Assembly (NCBI GenBank): GCA_024734555.1
Contig: JANPWX010000026.1
Coordinates: 1,368,783 to 1,432,782 of the forward strand
From: Trochalopteron elliotii
Taxonomy: Eukaryota; Chordata; Aves; Passeriformes; Leiothrichidae
Direction: 5' to 3'
Length of the DNA stretch: 64,000 nucleotides
The stretch's first letter is position 1. Each line of letters starts with the position of its first letter. The position numbers and the translations under genes were made by a program. Positions 1-13,200 of the stretch are shown here, one piece after another. The notes under the pieces were generated by a model. That model was not told where the DNA came from. It did no database searches and worked only from the letters and a program-made list of their open reading frames with translations.

Positions 1-394
1 GTCTGTTAAGTAATAGTTGCTTTTGTTACTTTGATATTAATCACATGACTTACATTGAAAAGTGTGTTGCCCATGTCCACAAAATCCTGTCTGCAACATT
101 TGTTACCTTTCTGTAAATATTCATGATGTTCAAAACCATTATTTGGAGTTCTTACTAATCAATTCTAAGTGTAATAGCTGGCATGAGCTGTTGATAGAAA
201 AGGAAAATGCATCTGTACACACAGAAATAAAAGGGAAATGATGAATGGAAATGATGAAGCTAACAGCTCAGCTTCAGACTGAAATGTTCAGTTGGCTTTT
301 TTTGCAGACATGAAAAGAGCAAGTGATTTCTGAGCTGGATAAATACATTTTGAGTAAGAAAAAAGCCAAACAAAACCCAAAACAAGCAGAGAAA

Positions 395-680
395 GTTCTT
401 GTGCTGGGTGCAGGTGCCCAGGAATTGGCAGCAGGGGTCACAAGTGTGGCCTCACAGGAAAGAGGACAGGGGGTGTCAAGTGCTGTATGCAGCCAGTCCC
501 AAGGGACTGTCAGCAGGGCAGCCACTCAGACACAGTCATGGCACCTCTGAAAGAACATTCAGAAAAGGGCATAAAAAGCCAGGAAGAGAGAGAAATTAGA
601 GAACAAAAAAGAGCAAGAAACAGCAGTGTTAAGTCTAAAGCTGGAAGAGCAGAAGGTACTCTTTGGTGAAGCAGAAATAC
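395..680 (+). repeat. possible retroelement-derived GC-richer segment
   Basis: This segment is clearly richer in G and C than its surroundings and has several overlapping short open frames. It contains a TATA-like string, GGCATAAAAAGCC (569-581), followed by a purine-rich GAGAGAGAAATTAGAGAA stretch, as in a promoter-bearing LTR or a LINE 5' region. It directly precedes CR1 coding remains that start near 686. I could not match it to a named family, so the assignment as mobile-element sequence is an inference from composition and position. Confidence 0.3.
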
Positions 681-685
681 AAAAC

Positions 686-1170
686 ATCTGCATTGGAACA
701 GGTTTATCTTGAAGGACTTGACCGACTGCCTGACCAGTCTGCTGACTTTCTATGATCTAGTGATGGCAATGGTTGACAAGACAGAACCAACATCTGACCA
801 ACAGATGTCACCTATCTAGACTTGTGTGAGGGAGGGAGGGAGGGAGGGAGGGAGGGATGGATGGATGGATGGATGGATGGATGGATGGATGGATGGAGCC
901 AGAGGATATGGTCAACAACTCTGTGTCATTGTGTCTAAGTGGAGGCCAGTGACAGGAGGTGTCCCTCAGGGATCTGTCTTTAGCCTAGTGCTCTTCAACA
1001 TCTCTATCAATGACACAGACAGTGGGATCGAGCACACCCTCGACAAGTTTGCAGATGACATGAAACCGAGTGGTGCAGTTGTCACATCTGAAAGATGGGA
1101 TGCCACTCAGAGAGACCTGGACAAAACTGAGAAGTGGATCCAAAGGAACCTCATTGTTCCTAAGCAAAAA
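686..1170 (+). mobile_element. CR1 LINE fragment, reverse transcriptase domain, interrupted
   Basis: The plus-strand translation resembles avian CR1 reverse transcriptase. A first part around 705-827 reads like the CLTNLL-FYD segment and ends in Y-L-D-L-C at 813-827. The second part (from about 897) contains KWRPVTGGVPQGSV (starting near 937) and F-A-D-D at 1048-1059, which is the catalytic aspartate motif. The Q-R-D-L-D and E-K-W motifs follow. The two parts are in different frames, and roughly 35-40 codons between them are replaced by a GGGA/GGAT microsatellite. The copy is 5' and 3' truncated and dead. Confidence 0.85.
828..897 (+). repeat. (GGGA)n-(GGAT)n compound microsatellite inside CR1
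   Basis: About seven GGGA units at 829-856 run straight into about ten GGAT units ending near 896. The tract sits exactly after the CR1 codons for Y-L-D-L-C and before resumed CR1 sequence, so it replaces part of the reverse-transcriptase coding region. The read-through frame gives glycine/arginine, then Asp-Gly-Trp-Met repeats, which have no coding meaning. Confidence 0.95.
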
Positions 1171-3727
1171 ATATGTTATCGTTTAGTTCCTTAATATTAA
1201 AAGTTTAGTTATGATTCAACTACAGAAAGAGAAGGTCAGATTCAATATCCACAAAGTGAGGCACTAAAATTAATAGAGCTCAAATACATATATGTGGGAT
1301 ATTAATCTGTCTTTCCAGATAAAGTAAAATAGGGAGGAAGAAAGAATTAATGGTGTCTGGATTAAAAGAAGAAACAACAAAAGAATGGAGAGAAAGGCAT
1401 TAATTTGGATTCGACCCCAGAACTTCTTTTCTTAAAAATTTATTTTACTTTTCACTGTTTTCACTGATTTGATCTCTCTATTTATTTCTAGATTCTATGC
1501 TCCTTGTATAATATAAGATGTCCCCAGAGGCAGTGTACTTTAAATTTTACTATGGCTGTATTATAAACTGTAATGATGTTTACCTAACTCTTAGAATTCT
1601 TAATTTACCTAGTTATACAAGAGCCACATCTATGCATCTCAAGACTAATAATGTTGTGTAAAGACCAGTAAATTTTCTGAAAATGACAAGGCAAACACTG
1701 ACCTGGGAAGATAGATAGTTAGAGTTTTGGGGTTTTTTCAGTAAAATTGATCAAAGATCAACATAACTGCAAGTCAACACATATATAGGAAACCAGTCAT
1801 ACTAAGCAGTAGGGACAATGTGATTTTGTAAATCATAGAAAGTGCTCGTATTTAGAAATTAAACTTTTGCACTATCCAGTTCTCAAGATGAATTAAGTTA
1901 TTTGCTTTGAGGAGGGACAAAATCAGAACAATATAATGTCTTAGAATTTTGTCAAATGGAGAAATGTAATAAGAAGGAAAGGAATCCAGGTCTAAACTGA
2001 AATTGATAATTCAATTTTTTTTTTTTAGTATTCTACTCCTCTACTGAAAGTGTGCAGATGTATCTCAAATGCTCTCAAGTGTGGAGTGGCTAAAAAGGAG
2101 TCTTGATAATGACTAATGTCTTGTATATTCTAAAACATTTTAAAGAAATATTAAGAAATATTGTTTGACTTTCAGAGGATGATAATAGAAATTTTTATTT
2201 AAATAGTATATTTTAAAATGTTCTTTGAAGTGTGTGTTAATGACATTACTGATAATATCCAGTTGATAATTTTAAAAGTCCTTAGTACTCCTCAACTCTT
2301 CTTATAGTACTTATAACTACTATTTGTAGAAGTACTGCATCTTGCTACTAATCCTTCTCTTACTGAAACTGATGGGAGGCAGGGATAATTAGCACCCATC
2401 TGAGTGAAATTATGAAAAATTATATGCCTCTGCAAACTTTGCCTAAATTGTAATATAATTGTGCTGTGACTCACTACAGAACTGATATCACAGGACATTT
2501 TAATGATATTTCAGTACACATATAGAAAGGCTTTTTTTTCCTTGCTGTTATCCTGCATCTTAAATTTAATATTTGCCTTTCCCCTTTCTGCTTGTTTTTA
2601 TCTAACCTACTATTCACTAGAGATAATAATTCCCATGTATGAAAAATAGCAGATGTATTTCCCAAATGCAATACATATTATTTTTATAGTGTTAATTCAT
2701 TCACTTTTTTAAGTCATTGTAACTTATTTTACTTTATTGTTTTTCTGGTATTTTATTCCAGCTTTGCCTTCATGTTCTTTCCTATATATGTGAGCAATCA
2801 TACTTTTCTTAAAAGATCTTGGTTCTTTTTCTTACATTTATTGAAGATCTACTGAGATAGTTTGTTCATATGCAAAGTTTAACAGTAATGTTTTAAAATA
2901 GCATAGTTCAACTTTTTCCTTTTGTTAAAAGCTCATAATATCTTTCTTTAGGCTGACTTCATGGAAAGGATGTAGGGGGTTTTTGAAGTTATGTATAGGT
3001 TACCTTTTTCTCAAAACTTCTCATTTGTTTATCTTGTTAAAATTAATTTGTGCATTAAAGCTGACCCTTTTTCGGTGGCAGTTGGCATTTTCTTCTTGAT
3101 ATATTTACCCTTCATCCACTGAGAAAAAACACAACCCAAAAGACTGTAATGGAGACTGCCAATAAAAGCTAACATTCTCTAAAGAACATGATACCTTCCA
3201 TTCTGTACAGTTCTGATCAGAAGCTGATGACAGAAAGGCTTCCAAATTGTCCTAAACATTAAGCACCTTTCCTAGAAAGGACTCCAGTCATCTGACCTCT
3301 TCTTTTTCTTCCAGCTTCTCATTCTCTGTTCCCTCTTTTATTATTCTGAAGAAAAATCTCAGGAGAGCTTCATGAATTATTCCTTTCCACATTGTTTTCT
3401 CCCGTGGGATAGTATGGACCTACATACAAGCTTCTCTTTATGCATTTTTGAATTGTTCTTATTACAGCACAGTTATGACTTTAATACAATGATTGGAAAT
3501 ATGAACGCCCTGTCTGAGAAAAATGTTTGTGTGTGTGTGTATGTGTGTTTGTACTTCTGGTAGAATCCCAGGTGAACCATAAAATATTCATGGAAATATT
3601 CTTTGATCTTTTCCCCAAATCACATAAAACAACTCTTAAAAATAAAAAAAAAAATTCAAAAAGTTAGAATATAAACTAGAGGACTTAAATTTAAAGAAAG
3701 TGAAAATTAATAGTCAAAACTGCATAG

Positions 3728-4151
3728 TGTCCTGGTTCTGGCTAGACATGTTGAATTTTTGCAGTAGACAGGAGGGAGCATGTCTAGGACTCAGACAGTA
3801 TTCTACCACCTCACATCATTTTCTGGGAATGGGGGAAAGCCTCCCTTTCACATTTATAGTAAAGGGAGCAGTCAGGTGTTTTGGGAGGTTTCTGTGGGGG
3901 CAGGTGAGCAACCACCTATGAGTCGTTCACTTCTTTTCTTCTTGTATAATCTGTCATTAGTATTGTTGCTGTTACTGTTTGTTGTCTTATTTCATTGCTA
4001 TTTCCATGAGGTTGTTCTTTCCTCAACTCATGATCTTTCCCACTTGTTCCTCCAATTCTCCTCTCCAGCCTGTTACAGGGGGAGGGGGCATGATCGAATT
4101 CCACATGGTTTCAGCAGGAACATTAGGGAATACCATTCCTAAACCTTGACA
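3728..4151 (+). mobile_element. degenerate ERVL-type solo LTR
   Basis: The element starts TGTCCTGGTTCTGGCT at 3728 and ends with TTGACA at 4151, giving the TG...CA termini of an LTR. The 3' half, about 3902-4080, has the succession GTGAGCAACCA, TTGTATAATCT, the T/A-rich GTTGTCTTATTTCATTGCTATTTCC block, CTCAACTCATGA, then a pyrimidine-rich and a G-rich run. I recognise this order from the R-U5 part of abundant avian ERVL LTRs. The U3 part looks internally deleted, and the usual ATTAAA poly(A) signal position has changed to CATGAGG. No clear target-site duplication flanks it, and no internal retroviral sequence adjoins it in the same orientation. Confidence 0.7.
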
Positions 4152-4939
4152 AAAAGATATTCAAAGGTCACATACATTTCTTTATTCTCGAATGTCCTAA
4201 AAGAGGAAATACCTGCTTGCAGTAATGCGCTGACTTTCTGATTTGCTGCACCAAGCTCTGCATGCTCTTGTTTTGTTCCTGAGTTTTTCCTCCTCCCTGA
4301 GGTATTGCCATGGGCCATGTTATTGTTTGTGTGAGGGAAAGTATAGTGGTCCTATGATGTGCAGGGAGCCCCAGAACCTACTTTATTTCAGAGGTGATGC
4401 TCCTAACCTTGTCCTTTTTGGGAGACAGTAACTCAACAGTCCAACAGTAAACAAATAGAGTGCCATAGGCAAAAAGAAGGGAGTCTGTTCAATAGAGAAT
4501 CTTGATCTGATCTGCTCATTTTGAGCTTTAATTAGTAAATTGCAGTGCAGCAATTTCAGTGTGTGATCTTCTGTGTGGTAATTTGTGTGTTACAACCACG
4601 ATGTATATATGAAGTTGTATATGTATAACTTCATTGTATATGAGGTTCACTTTAAAACCCTAGTTGAAGGTTTTCCTTGTACATTATGCTTAGCATGTAT
4701 GCTTAAACATGTCACATCTCTCTCAGATATTTTCTACTGATTTTTCTGATGAGGTGGTTTGATTTGATTAACAGCGACTCATCAAAGTCAGCATGTTTCT
4801 ATTTTTCTCTGTATTGAATTGCCCTTTATCTGTTACACAGTTTTTCTTTTAAGTAGGATGCATTATTACTTTTTCTTTTGTATTTCATGAGTTGAATACC
4901 AGTTTTGTTTTGTTCTTTTCTACTCCACTTGTTATGATC

Positions 4940-5500
4940 TGATTGTTGAGAGGTGCCTCTGCCTGAATTTAGGTGCTAATGAGACCATGTGCCAAAATTT
5001 ATTTAACAGTAAATATGAGGTACCGTGATAGAAAGAAATAGGAAAGGGCACGGTGAGAGTGAAGGAGAGAGAGATCAAGAAGAAAATAATCACCACACTG
5101 TGGATCCAGAGGAGTCCCTTTGGTCTTTCTTCACCCTGGTCTTCTTGGTAGTCATTCTGGAGGTGCCACTTTTATACAGTCCAATTTGTGGGTGTCCAGG
5201 GGTGGTCACAGATGTTTCCATAACTTAGGGTGGTATGGGTATGAGCAGCTGTTTCCTTTCCCACAGTTTGCCATAGTGGAAATTTTTGTCTGAATGCATT
5301 AACCAGGATGTGTTAACCAAGCTTCAGCTCCTCTAGGCCTGGAATAAGCACCCTCCTGTTACAAATTCCTGTCTTCTGTGCTTCACGCAGTGCTTCACAC
5401 AGTTCACACAGTGGTGAACTGTGGCATAATTGCCTTATGGCAAGTCACCTGTTGACCTTGACAATTTTTGAGGAAATTGTGGTCTTTAAGTCTCTTACAT
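4940..5500 (-). mobile_element. probable retroviral LTR, antisense to FSTL5
   Basis: On the minus strand this region follows a retroviral env remnant, where a 3' LTR is expected. It has a TATAAAAG box (5176-5169) and an AATAAA signal (5003-4998), about 170 bp apart, in promoter-then-poly(A) order. A purine-rich stretch around 5510-5500 precedes a TGTAAGAG that could be the LTR start. The other end is unclear; CAACA ending near 4944 is one candidate. Boundaries and family are uncertain. Confidence 0.5.
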
Positions 5501-5743
5501 CTCCCTGTGGCTCAGTGTCTTCCTGGGACCTTTTTTTCATTTCACAGGCTGTCCATGGAGGTGATGTGTCTGTAGAAAAGACAGAAATAGCAGGAAAATG
5601 ACATAAACAATTATACAGTGTACAATAGGTATCCCAGCCTTACAAAGGTAACTCCAGTTGCAATCATCAACCCAATTTTCATTATAGCCATTGCCCCCAC
5701 CCCACGAGTCACAAGGATTAGAATATGCACATCAGCCAGGAAT

Positions 5744-5965
5744 TTAGCCTTGGATTTGGAGTGATTGGAAAAGCTTTGAGATTTGATCGGTGATTTCTTT
5801 CATTTTGGCTTGGCCTTCTTCAATTGATGATGTTGCATTGTGAATGGTAATACAACCCTCAGTTTCAGTAAGATTTAACATTCCATGTATCCCTTGTTCC
5901 TTTAATAATAACATATCTAATGCCAACTGATTTTGTAAAGCCATTTTTTGTACTTGTTCTTGCAA
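5744..5965 (-). pseudogene. env: endogenous retrovirus env remnant (transmembrane subunit ectodomain)
   Basis: A minus-strand open stretch of about 73 codons carries a leucine/glutamine heptad segment followed by ALQNQLALDMLLLKEQG, a form of the conserved LQNR-type segment of retroviral transmembrane Env subunits. An Asn-Leu-Thr and an Asn-Ala-Thr sequon and a second helical segment follow. In related proteins a C-X6-C(C) disulfide motif follows the LQNR segment. Here the first cysteine position reads His and only one Cys remains. A TAA stop at 5744-5746 ends the frame before any membrane anchor. In-frame stops lie upstream at about 5990, where further weak env-like sequence can be read in another frame. 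No intact gene is present. It sits antisense in an FSTL5 intron next to a candidate LTR. Confidence 0.75.
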
Positions 5966-7182
5966 GTTCAGCTCTAGGAAGAGATACTTGGCTCAATTAG
6001 TTGAGGGCATGTACCTGCCATGTAATATTTTTCAAGGCCTATTGGTTTTGTGTGTTAACTATAGAAGGTATAAAAACTACTTTAAGTCCCACAGCTATAA
6101 CTTTTCCCTACTGTATAATAATCACATCTATTACTGATCAATTCCCATCTTTTTCCAGGAGAATTTATTTTCTGCCATATCTTTCCCAAAAATGAATAAT
6201 GAAAGATGGAATTTGGGCAAATGGATAGTAGCACTATCCTGCACCTTAGACCAGCATGCTCTGTTAAGAACATTCTGAAGCTGATTCAGGTGATGCAGGA
6301 TAGCTGCACATCCAGGTGTCTGTCAAGTACATTTGGTGCTTGAATTTACAAGTAACTCCTACTCTTTTTTTTTTTTTCAGGCACCAGAACTTTTATCATA
6401 CTTTTTTTTTGCACTCTTGCCCATCTTCCCTGTGTTTTAAAATTAATGGAAAGCTGTTTTATATTTTGTGTTATGATATTTATGATATAACTTCTAAAAC
6501 TTTTTAAGCATCTTTTCTTCACTCTCATAATATCTTTCTTCCTTAAGCTGGTCTTTCAGTTCACATTCACTGTTTTCTCTGTTCTTTTCCATATATCTAT
6601 ATAAAGATGTAGGTTATGTCTGCATTTAATGTTGCTGTTAGTAGCAAATTCATTTTGTGCTATTAATTTCTGATTAGTTCATCAAAAAATTGCAGTTTGA
6701 TTTTTATGTACAGTTATAGACTTACTCTTCTCACTTCTGCTGTATACATCCGTCAGCTGGGTGAAAAACAGCATCATTTCTGAATCATTTCATTACTAGT
6801 TACATATTTATTTCTCCAACTTTCCCAGGTCATTTTGCAGTAGCTTTGCTATCCTAGTAGACTTAATGCTTTTGCCAGCTTTCAGAAGAATTATGTGAAA
6901 GGGTTTTATAGCACACAAAGAGAATACTGAGCTTTTCAGGTTATTATTTTAGAAAAGAAATCTTGAAAGAGCAACCCAGACTACACTACAGCTAGAAGTA
7001 AAGGTCAGTCTTTAAGAGCATGAGAAAGATGCCTTGTTAATAATGGCCTCCTGTGGCTCACAGCCCTGACTTTCCAATCATTGCTATAGTACGTTAAATA
7101 GGAGGGCCCTATCACCAGCAATAAAAACGCTTTGATATCCAGGAGTCTGTTTCATTGAACAGAGAGGTACAATTGCTTAGAT

Positions 7183-7202
7183 TAAAAAAAAAAAAAAAAA
7201 AA
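7183..7202 (+). repeat. poly(A) tract
   Basis: An uninterrupted run of about 20 adenines lies in the upstream intron. I see no flanking target-site duplication or upstream retroposed gene that would mark it as the tail of an insertion. Confidence 0.85.
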
Positions 7203-10200
7203 GAGAAACTCTCTGGCCCACCATCACAAGCAGCCCAGAAGGAAAAAATTAGGATAGATAGGACATAATTGCTTATTTGGAACTTGGCTCAATTGGCATT
7301 TACATATTTTCAATAATAATAATAATTAAAAAGAAATACTGTAGAAGTGTGCAAAGGCATTTACTTAGTACTGACTCTGGAGGAAAATTTCTACCCACCT
7401 GAAAAACAATTGGTACTACTACTTGCAAAAGTGAATATGAAGCAAATGATTTATCTAGACCAAGTCTGATCAGTTTGGGAACTCTGAGTGGATAACAACA
7501 GAAGAGGATATATCTGCCATGATTTTCAAATTATGGTGTGTAAGATTTCTCTGAATCGAACTGGTTGGTGATCTGTCTACTAATAGACCTGACACCATGT
7601 ATCCATTCATATCTAAATTTAATTAGATCTACTTTAGCTCAGTCTCATTTCTCTTTCACCTGTTAATTTTAACACCTTCATGTATGTGCATACCTCCTTC
7701 CTTTCTTTTTTATTTTTGTACTGTTCTTACATAACTATATTTATAATCTAGAGCTTCCTTTTCAAAAGTATACATTCAGAACTTTTTATGTTTGGGTATA
7801 TACAAGAGCCTTTGTATCCATTTTGTGTTGTAACCATCCAGAGTGTTTTCATTGATCTGTTCAAAAGGAGAGATAAAATAAACTAAAGGGTTTCCTAACT
7901 TCGTATGATTTAGTAAAGAGATCTATCAGTGATGTCCATCTGATTCTCTCCTTTTATGTATGGCTTAAAACTACAACCAGAAGTAGGGAAGTTGAAACAA
8001 TTCTAAATTATATCTAATTTGGTTTGGTATAAAAAATTGTCCGTGAGTAAGGAAAATTCAGGTGAGTTTACAGAGGATCGCTGAATATGCATTCTTCATT
8101 ATACTTTTATTGGTAAAGTGAGATAGAGGTGACTGGATTTTTTACAGGTACTCAAAAGTACCTGCTAAATATGTTTTGGTTTTGCTGATGAACATTTTTC
8201 TTCTAGAAATTTCTAAGGGGAATATAGTAATGTTTTCAAATTATAATCATTTGCATATAGATACTTAAATGAAGTCTTGAAAAGGAAAATTAATTTTTTT
8301 TACATAGAAAATAAATTTCAGAGTACCATAATAAAAGAAAAAAACTCTTATCACTCTCATCTGATTTATGTAGTCTTGTTTGGTTTAAAAGCAGATTTGT
8401 GTGTCTTTTTTTTTATGTGCCTTTTTCATTCATGGAAAAGGCTTTGAAATCTAACCTGTGATTGTTGAACAATTAATCTGTCAAAAGGAAGGCAGGGAAG
8501 AAAAATCTTCCTTTTCTCCCTCCCCTCTATATTAATAGAGGCCTTATTTCTGACATGGATTCTATGATTAGTTGGCAACATCAAATGATACAGTTATAAT
8601 TGGAGTAAAATATAATTGAAACTAAGGGTTTGCTAGAGAAAAAGAGCTTTTGTACATTTCAGTCTTCCAAAGTAAGATTGCACTGTATATAAGAAAATGA
8701 TCATATTATGGTATTTCAGTAATACAGTTTTATATGGTGACAGTAGCATAGAATCTTTCTAATGAATGGTGCTGTCTCATTGTTTAAAATAAAGGCAAAG
8801 AACAAGGGTGAAAAAAGAAAATACATGTATATAGCTTCATGTTTTGTAAAGGACTTGAAGTTCTAAAAAAAATTTGGGCCCATCACAGAATGCAGTATTA
8901 AAAAGCCAAAAATTAATTACAGGAGTCAAATAATGGTGTAATAAGAGGTAAAATTATTTTGGTACATCTTGTAGAAACTTGAAGTGCATTAACAAAGAGT
9001 TATCTATTGTTGCAGCAGAAGAAAACTGCTTATTGTGATTGGCAGAACAGTGGTAAAATTGAAGTAATGGATGTCTCACAGAAGAGGGAACCTGTTAATT
9101 TAAAGAAAGCACAGGAATGTAGTCAGGACTCAGTGTGATACTCTAATTTGCATATAAATTTTTATATAAGCATTTAATTTAGCTACACTTTCTGGTTTTA
9201 TTTTTAAACTATGCAATTGAAAGTACTTGTGTTCATTATTTTTTTTTTTTAGAACTGTTTTAATGCATGGGAAACACATCCACCTCAATTAGGTACATTT
9301 GGTTTTAAATAACACACAGTTTACCTGGCAGTAACAGGATATTGTAAACTTTTAATGTGTAAGAAATATGAGAATTTAATAATAGCAAAGTGTCTTAATA
9401 TCAGCAAGATTTATTTGTTAATAGCATACAGAAAATATTTATTATGATTATTCACAAACCCTTTTGAAATGGGGAATTTCCAACCTCATTTTATGACTTG
9501 AACACAGACTAGGTGTAATAGAAAGATACGTAACAGAAAGAAGAAGCAGAAATATATTATTGATAATAATGTATAGAAAGTAATGAGATTTTGCTAGTTT
9601 AGCGTTATGCTATTGTCTTTGTATATGAACAACCATCAAAATATGTGATACCTTAGGCTTACCATAACATCTTGGCATCATATCAGTAAAAGAACAGAAG
9701 TCATACTTGATACAGCTCTAGAAAATACGTTTGACAGTGCCACTATATACTGAAAAACTTTATTTTTTTCCTGAAAACTTTTTGAACACTGTAATTTTTC
9801 TTGTTTTATACCAGGATGTTCTTCCAATGGCTTACTGTTAACCTGACCAGAAACCAAAACCATGTGATACAAAGACGATACTAAAAAGTATCACAATTCA
9901 TTTCTGTAGAGGCGGAAAACAAAACAAACAGAAAACCTAACTCCAAAACTCAAAGAATTTCTCCTGCATAAATAGTTTCTGTGCTTACAGTAAAAGGTTG
10001 CTGCCAATGACCTTGAACTGTGTTTTCTTTCATTGATATCAAGGAATCAATCTTGCCAGTAAAGATTTCTTGTGATAAAGAATTAGACTGATGGACATGG
10101 ATTGTGGTTTGAACAAAGGCAGTGTGTGTGTGTGATGCTTAGATAACCAAGATTAGTATTAAATGTAAATTGTCTCAGCTTTCAATATTTTATTAGTGTA

Positions 10201-13200
10201 AATTCAGCATCTATTTTTAGTACTCCAGCTCATATTGAGTGCTTAGTTCAAGTGTCTGGAGTTTGTTGTTTATTTAAAAGGCTCTAAGAAGAATATTTCA
10301 GAATTATTGAGTGTGTCAATCTTGACCAAGCCCTTAAATGAAGCTGCTGTGATGGCATTCAAACTGCCAATATTTTGATTTTATAAGAAAAGAGAAAAAG
10401 ATTGCAAGGAATGGATGTCATTCACTTTGTTGTATGTAATCAGGTGTATAGTTGAAAAAAAATGTTTTGTATAGGAATTACATCCAAAATCATTCAAAGC
10501 ATGTACATGCCTATTTCTTACATGACATACTTGATAACAAGCTGACACAAGTGGGATTGTATTAATAATACAAGTAATGTGTTACTGGCCCTGTTTTCTT
10601 TCTACTGTTGTCTTTAGATCATACATTAATGCTGCATTTAAAATGAGAGATCAACTTGAGTAAATTTATGTGAGTTATAATATGCTTTTTCCCTTGTTGT
10701 ACGCTAAGAATGGGCTAAAAGTGAATAATTCTGATTTTTAAATAATTTTAAGGTACTAGGTTTATTCTTTTATTTTTCTCCACCGCCTCCCTCTGTATAC
10801 CGTCTTCAGCTGCCACATAGTAGGGGATTCCTAAACAATCTCTATCTTTTTTTGGTTTAGACAGTTTTGTCTGCAAGATATCGTAAAGCTGTCTGAAAAG
10901 CTATTTTGTTCTCTGTTTATTAGTTTATCACGTGTACATAAAGGAGTTTGTGACAACCCAGAATTTATCCCACAGGGGTTTTGTAGATCGCATAAACCTT
11001 GAAGACACTCTACTTACTTGTCTGTCTCACTCCTGGATAATTCATAAATATATGGGATGGACTAGATAACAATTGGATAAAAATTTGAGTAATGCAAAAA
11101 TTTAAGGGTTGCTTGTTTTCTTCTTTTTTTTTTTTTTTAAGATTCTTTTGAGTTTGTAAAAAAACATCTGGAGTAATTTTTTTCTCTGAAATAAAATTAG
11201 TTCTTTTATTTTAAGATGAGTGCTGTTCAGGAAAAGAAGATATGAATTATTTTCAGTATAAAAAAGGAGGTTTGGACTCATGCAACTAGAACTGAAATCC
11301 AGAGTTTTATGCAATAGGAAGATCAAAAACTCCCATAAACTTTATAAATTTAAAATGAAATAGATTGCAATATGAGTATTTGAAAACAGCTTAAGTCTTA
11401 GCACAGTGTAATTATACAGTATGATATTTTTAGAATCATAAAAAATTAGGGAATATACAGTGATTTCTTTGCATTCTTTCTACAAATAAAAAGTCTTTGA
11501 AGATGGAAAGTAGAAATGGGGATGCGGTTGCTAAAATCTCATTCCTCAAATCTAACTTTAAACTGAGTCACCTTAGAGGGTAAATTACACCAGTATTTCT
11601 GCTTCCCTGGGCCCTCCTAACACTTAGATACACTTTGGAATATGATCCAAGTAAACTGCACAGTGCAAAGCTAGTTTCTCTTCACAGAACTAGTTTGGAG
11701 TGTAATAATAAATACATCTACAATTAAAGCTGATTAAAAAAAAAGAGAACAGTTTGAGGGAATGATAATAAACTGTGGTAATTGGATAATTATTATAAAT
11801 TCATCGCATTGGTTATGAGTTTGACTTGAAAAATACATGAAAAATTAATGCCAAATACATTTATCCGATTAAATCTGATTATATAACAATTTGTTTTGTT
11901 AAAAACGAGTAAAAGTTAAATGCTACATGAGTCATTCTGAAGATCTCTCTGCAACATGCAGCAATAAAAAAAGACAGCTGTATCAGGGCATGCTGAATTT
12001 TCCATTTAAAATATACTGCATCTACTCAGTTGGAGATTTTGAATGTCTAAATAAATTAGCAGTCCTTATTGCCGATTCATCACAAGATAGTGTAAAATTA
12101 CAGAGTTTTTGGGGAAGTAAAAGGTTAGTGATGTTTTATGGCTAGCCTCAAGAGCTCTAGTACTTTGGCAGAGCTCTCACTTATGTCTGGTGTCTGCCAT
12201 AAACAAGAAAAAAATCCAAATTCTCTTTACACATGTACATATCAAATGAAGTCATTATTCTCACTGGTGATCTAGCACTGAGGTGTTTCATGTCACTTTT
12301 CTGTGTCATCCCTCTTCAGGTTCTTAGGAGATTTGAACATTACTGGATTTCAAATAGCAAAACCTATTTTTAATCAACTGATATTTTTTGAAAAGCACAA
12401 AACAGTTGCATGTTTTCTGTGGAATAATGGATATTACCATTTATTAGCTGTTACTATTTCCTCATTAAGTGAAATTGCAGTCCTCATGGTATCTCAGAGA
12501 ATAAATGGAAAAGCATACATATCTAGTTAATTATTTAAACAGGTACAGTGTTCTTATATTCATTTATAGTCAGAGAAATAATTGTTTTCTCAGATTTGCT
12601 GAATACAGCCCAATCCTGCTCAATTCAACTACCGGCCTGGGCTCATGCGTAACAAAGTCTTGTTTTAGGAAGTGAGAATAGAGGGTGACCTCTGCGTTGA
12701 CCATCTGTAGTACAAGCTTTGGAAGGTATGCATGAAGACTTTCTCAGCATTGGAGATTTAGTTAGATGTTCTGATTTACTCACCAAATGATCACCACTTT
12801 ACCCAGTCATCAGTAGAGTAATGCTAGTAAAGCCATTTCATGGTAATGAGATACCGCCTTTGTAAAATTCAGTCATTATTTGCTTTTTTTCTTTGTGTTC
12901 TCCCTAGTGTCAAGAAAAGAGGAACCAGTGAAATGCTTGGAATGTCTAATTGTAGCTAGGAGGTTTGTTTTCATGGTCAGCAGAGAGAGGTGGGTGCTAG
13001 CTAAAAGAGTGATCAGTGACAGATCCACTGAACGATCCCATCAAGGGATTTTGCTACCCTGAGCTTTCTCAAATGACTGTAAAAGAAGCTTAGGAAGATT
13101 AATTTCCTTTGACTAAAACTAGCCTTCATTAATAGTCACAAATTGGTGTCTGGTATTATGTTCTTGAGAACAGAGTTTCTTTTAAGATTTTGTCACTTTC

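Noticed and set aside
826..1194. 122-codon open frame beginning with Gly/Arg and Asp-Gly-Trp-Met repeats
   Set aside because: The N-terminal part is translated microsatellite and the rest is a CR1 reverse-transcriptase fragment, so it is not a gene.
3728..6000. One continuous provirus formed by the LTR at 3728 and the env remnant at 5744
   Set aside because: The LTR is in plus orientation and of ERVL type, while the env remnant and its likely LTR are in minus orientation, so they are separate insertions.
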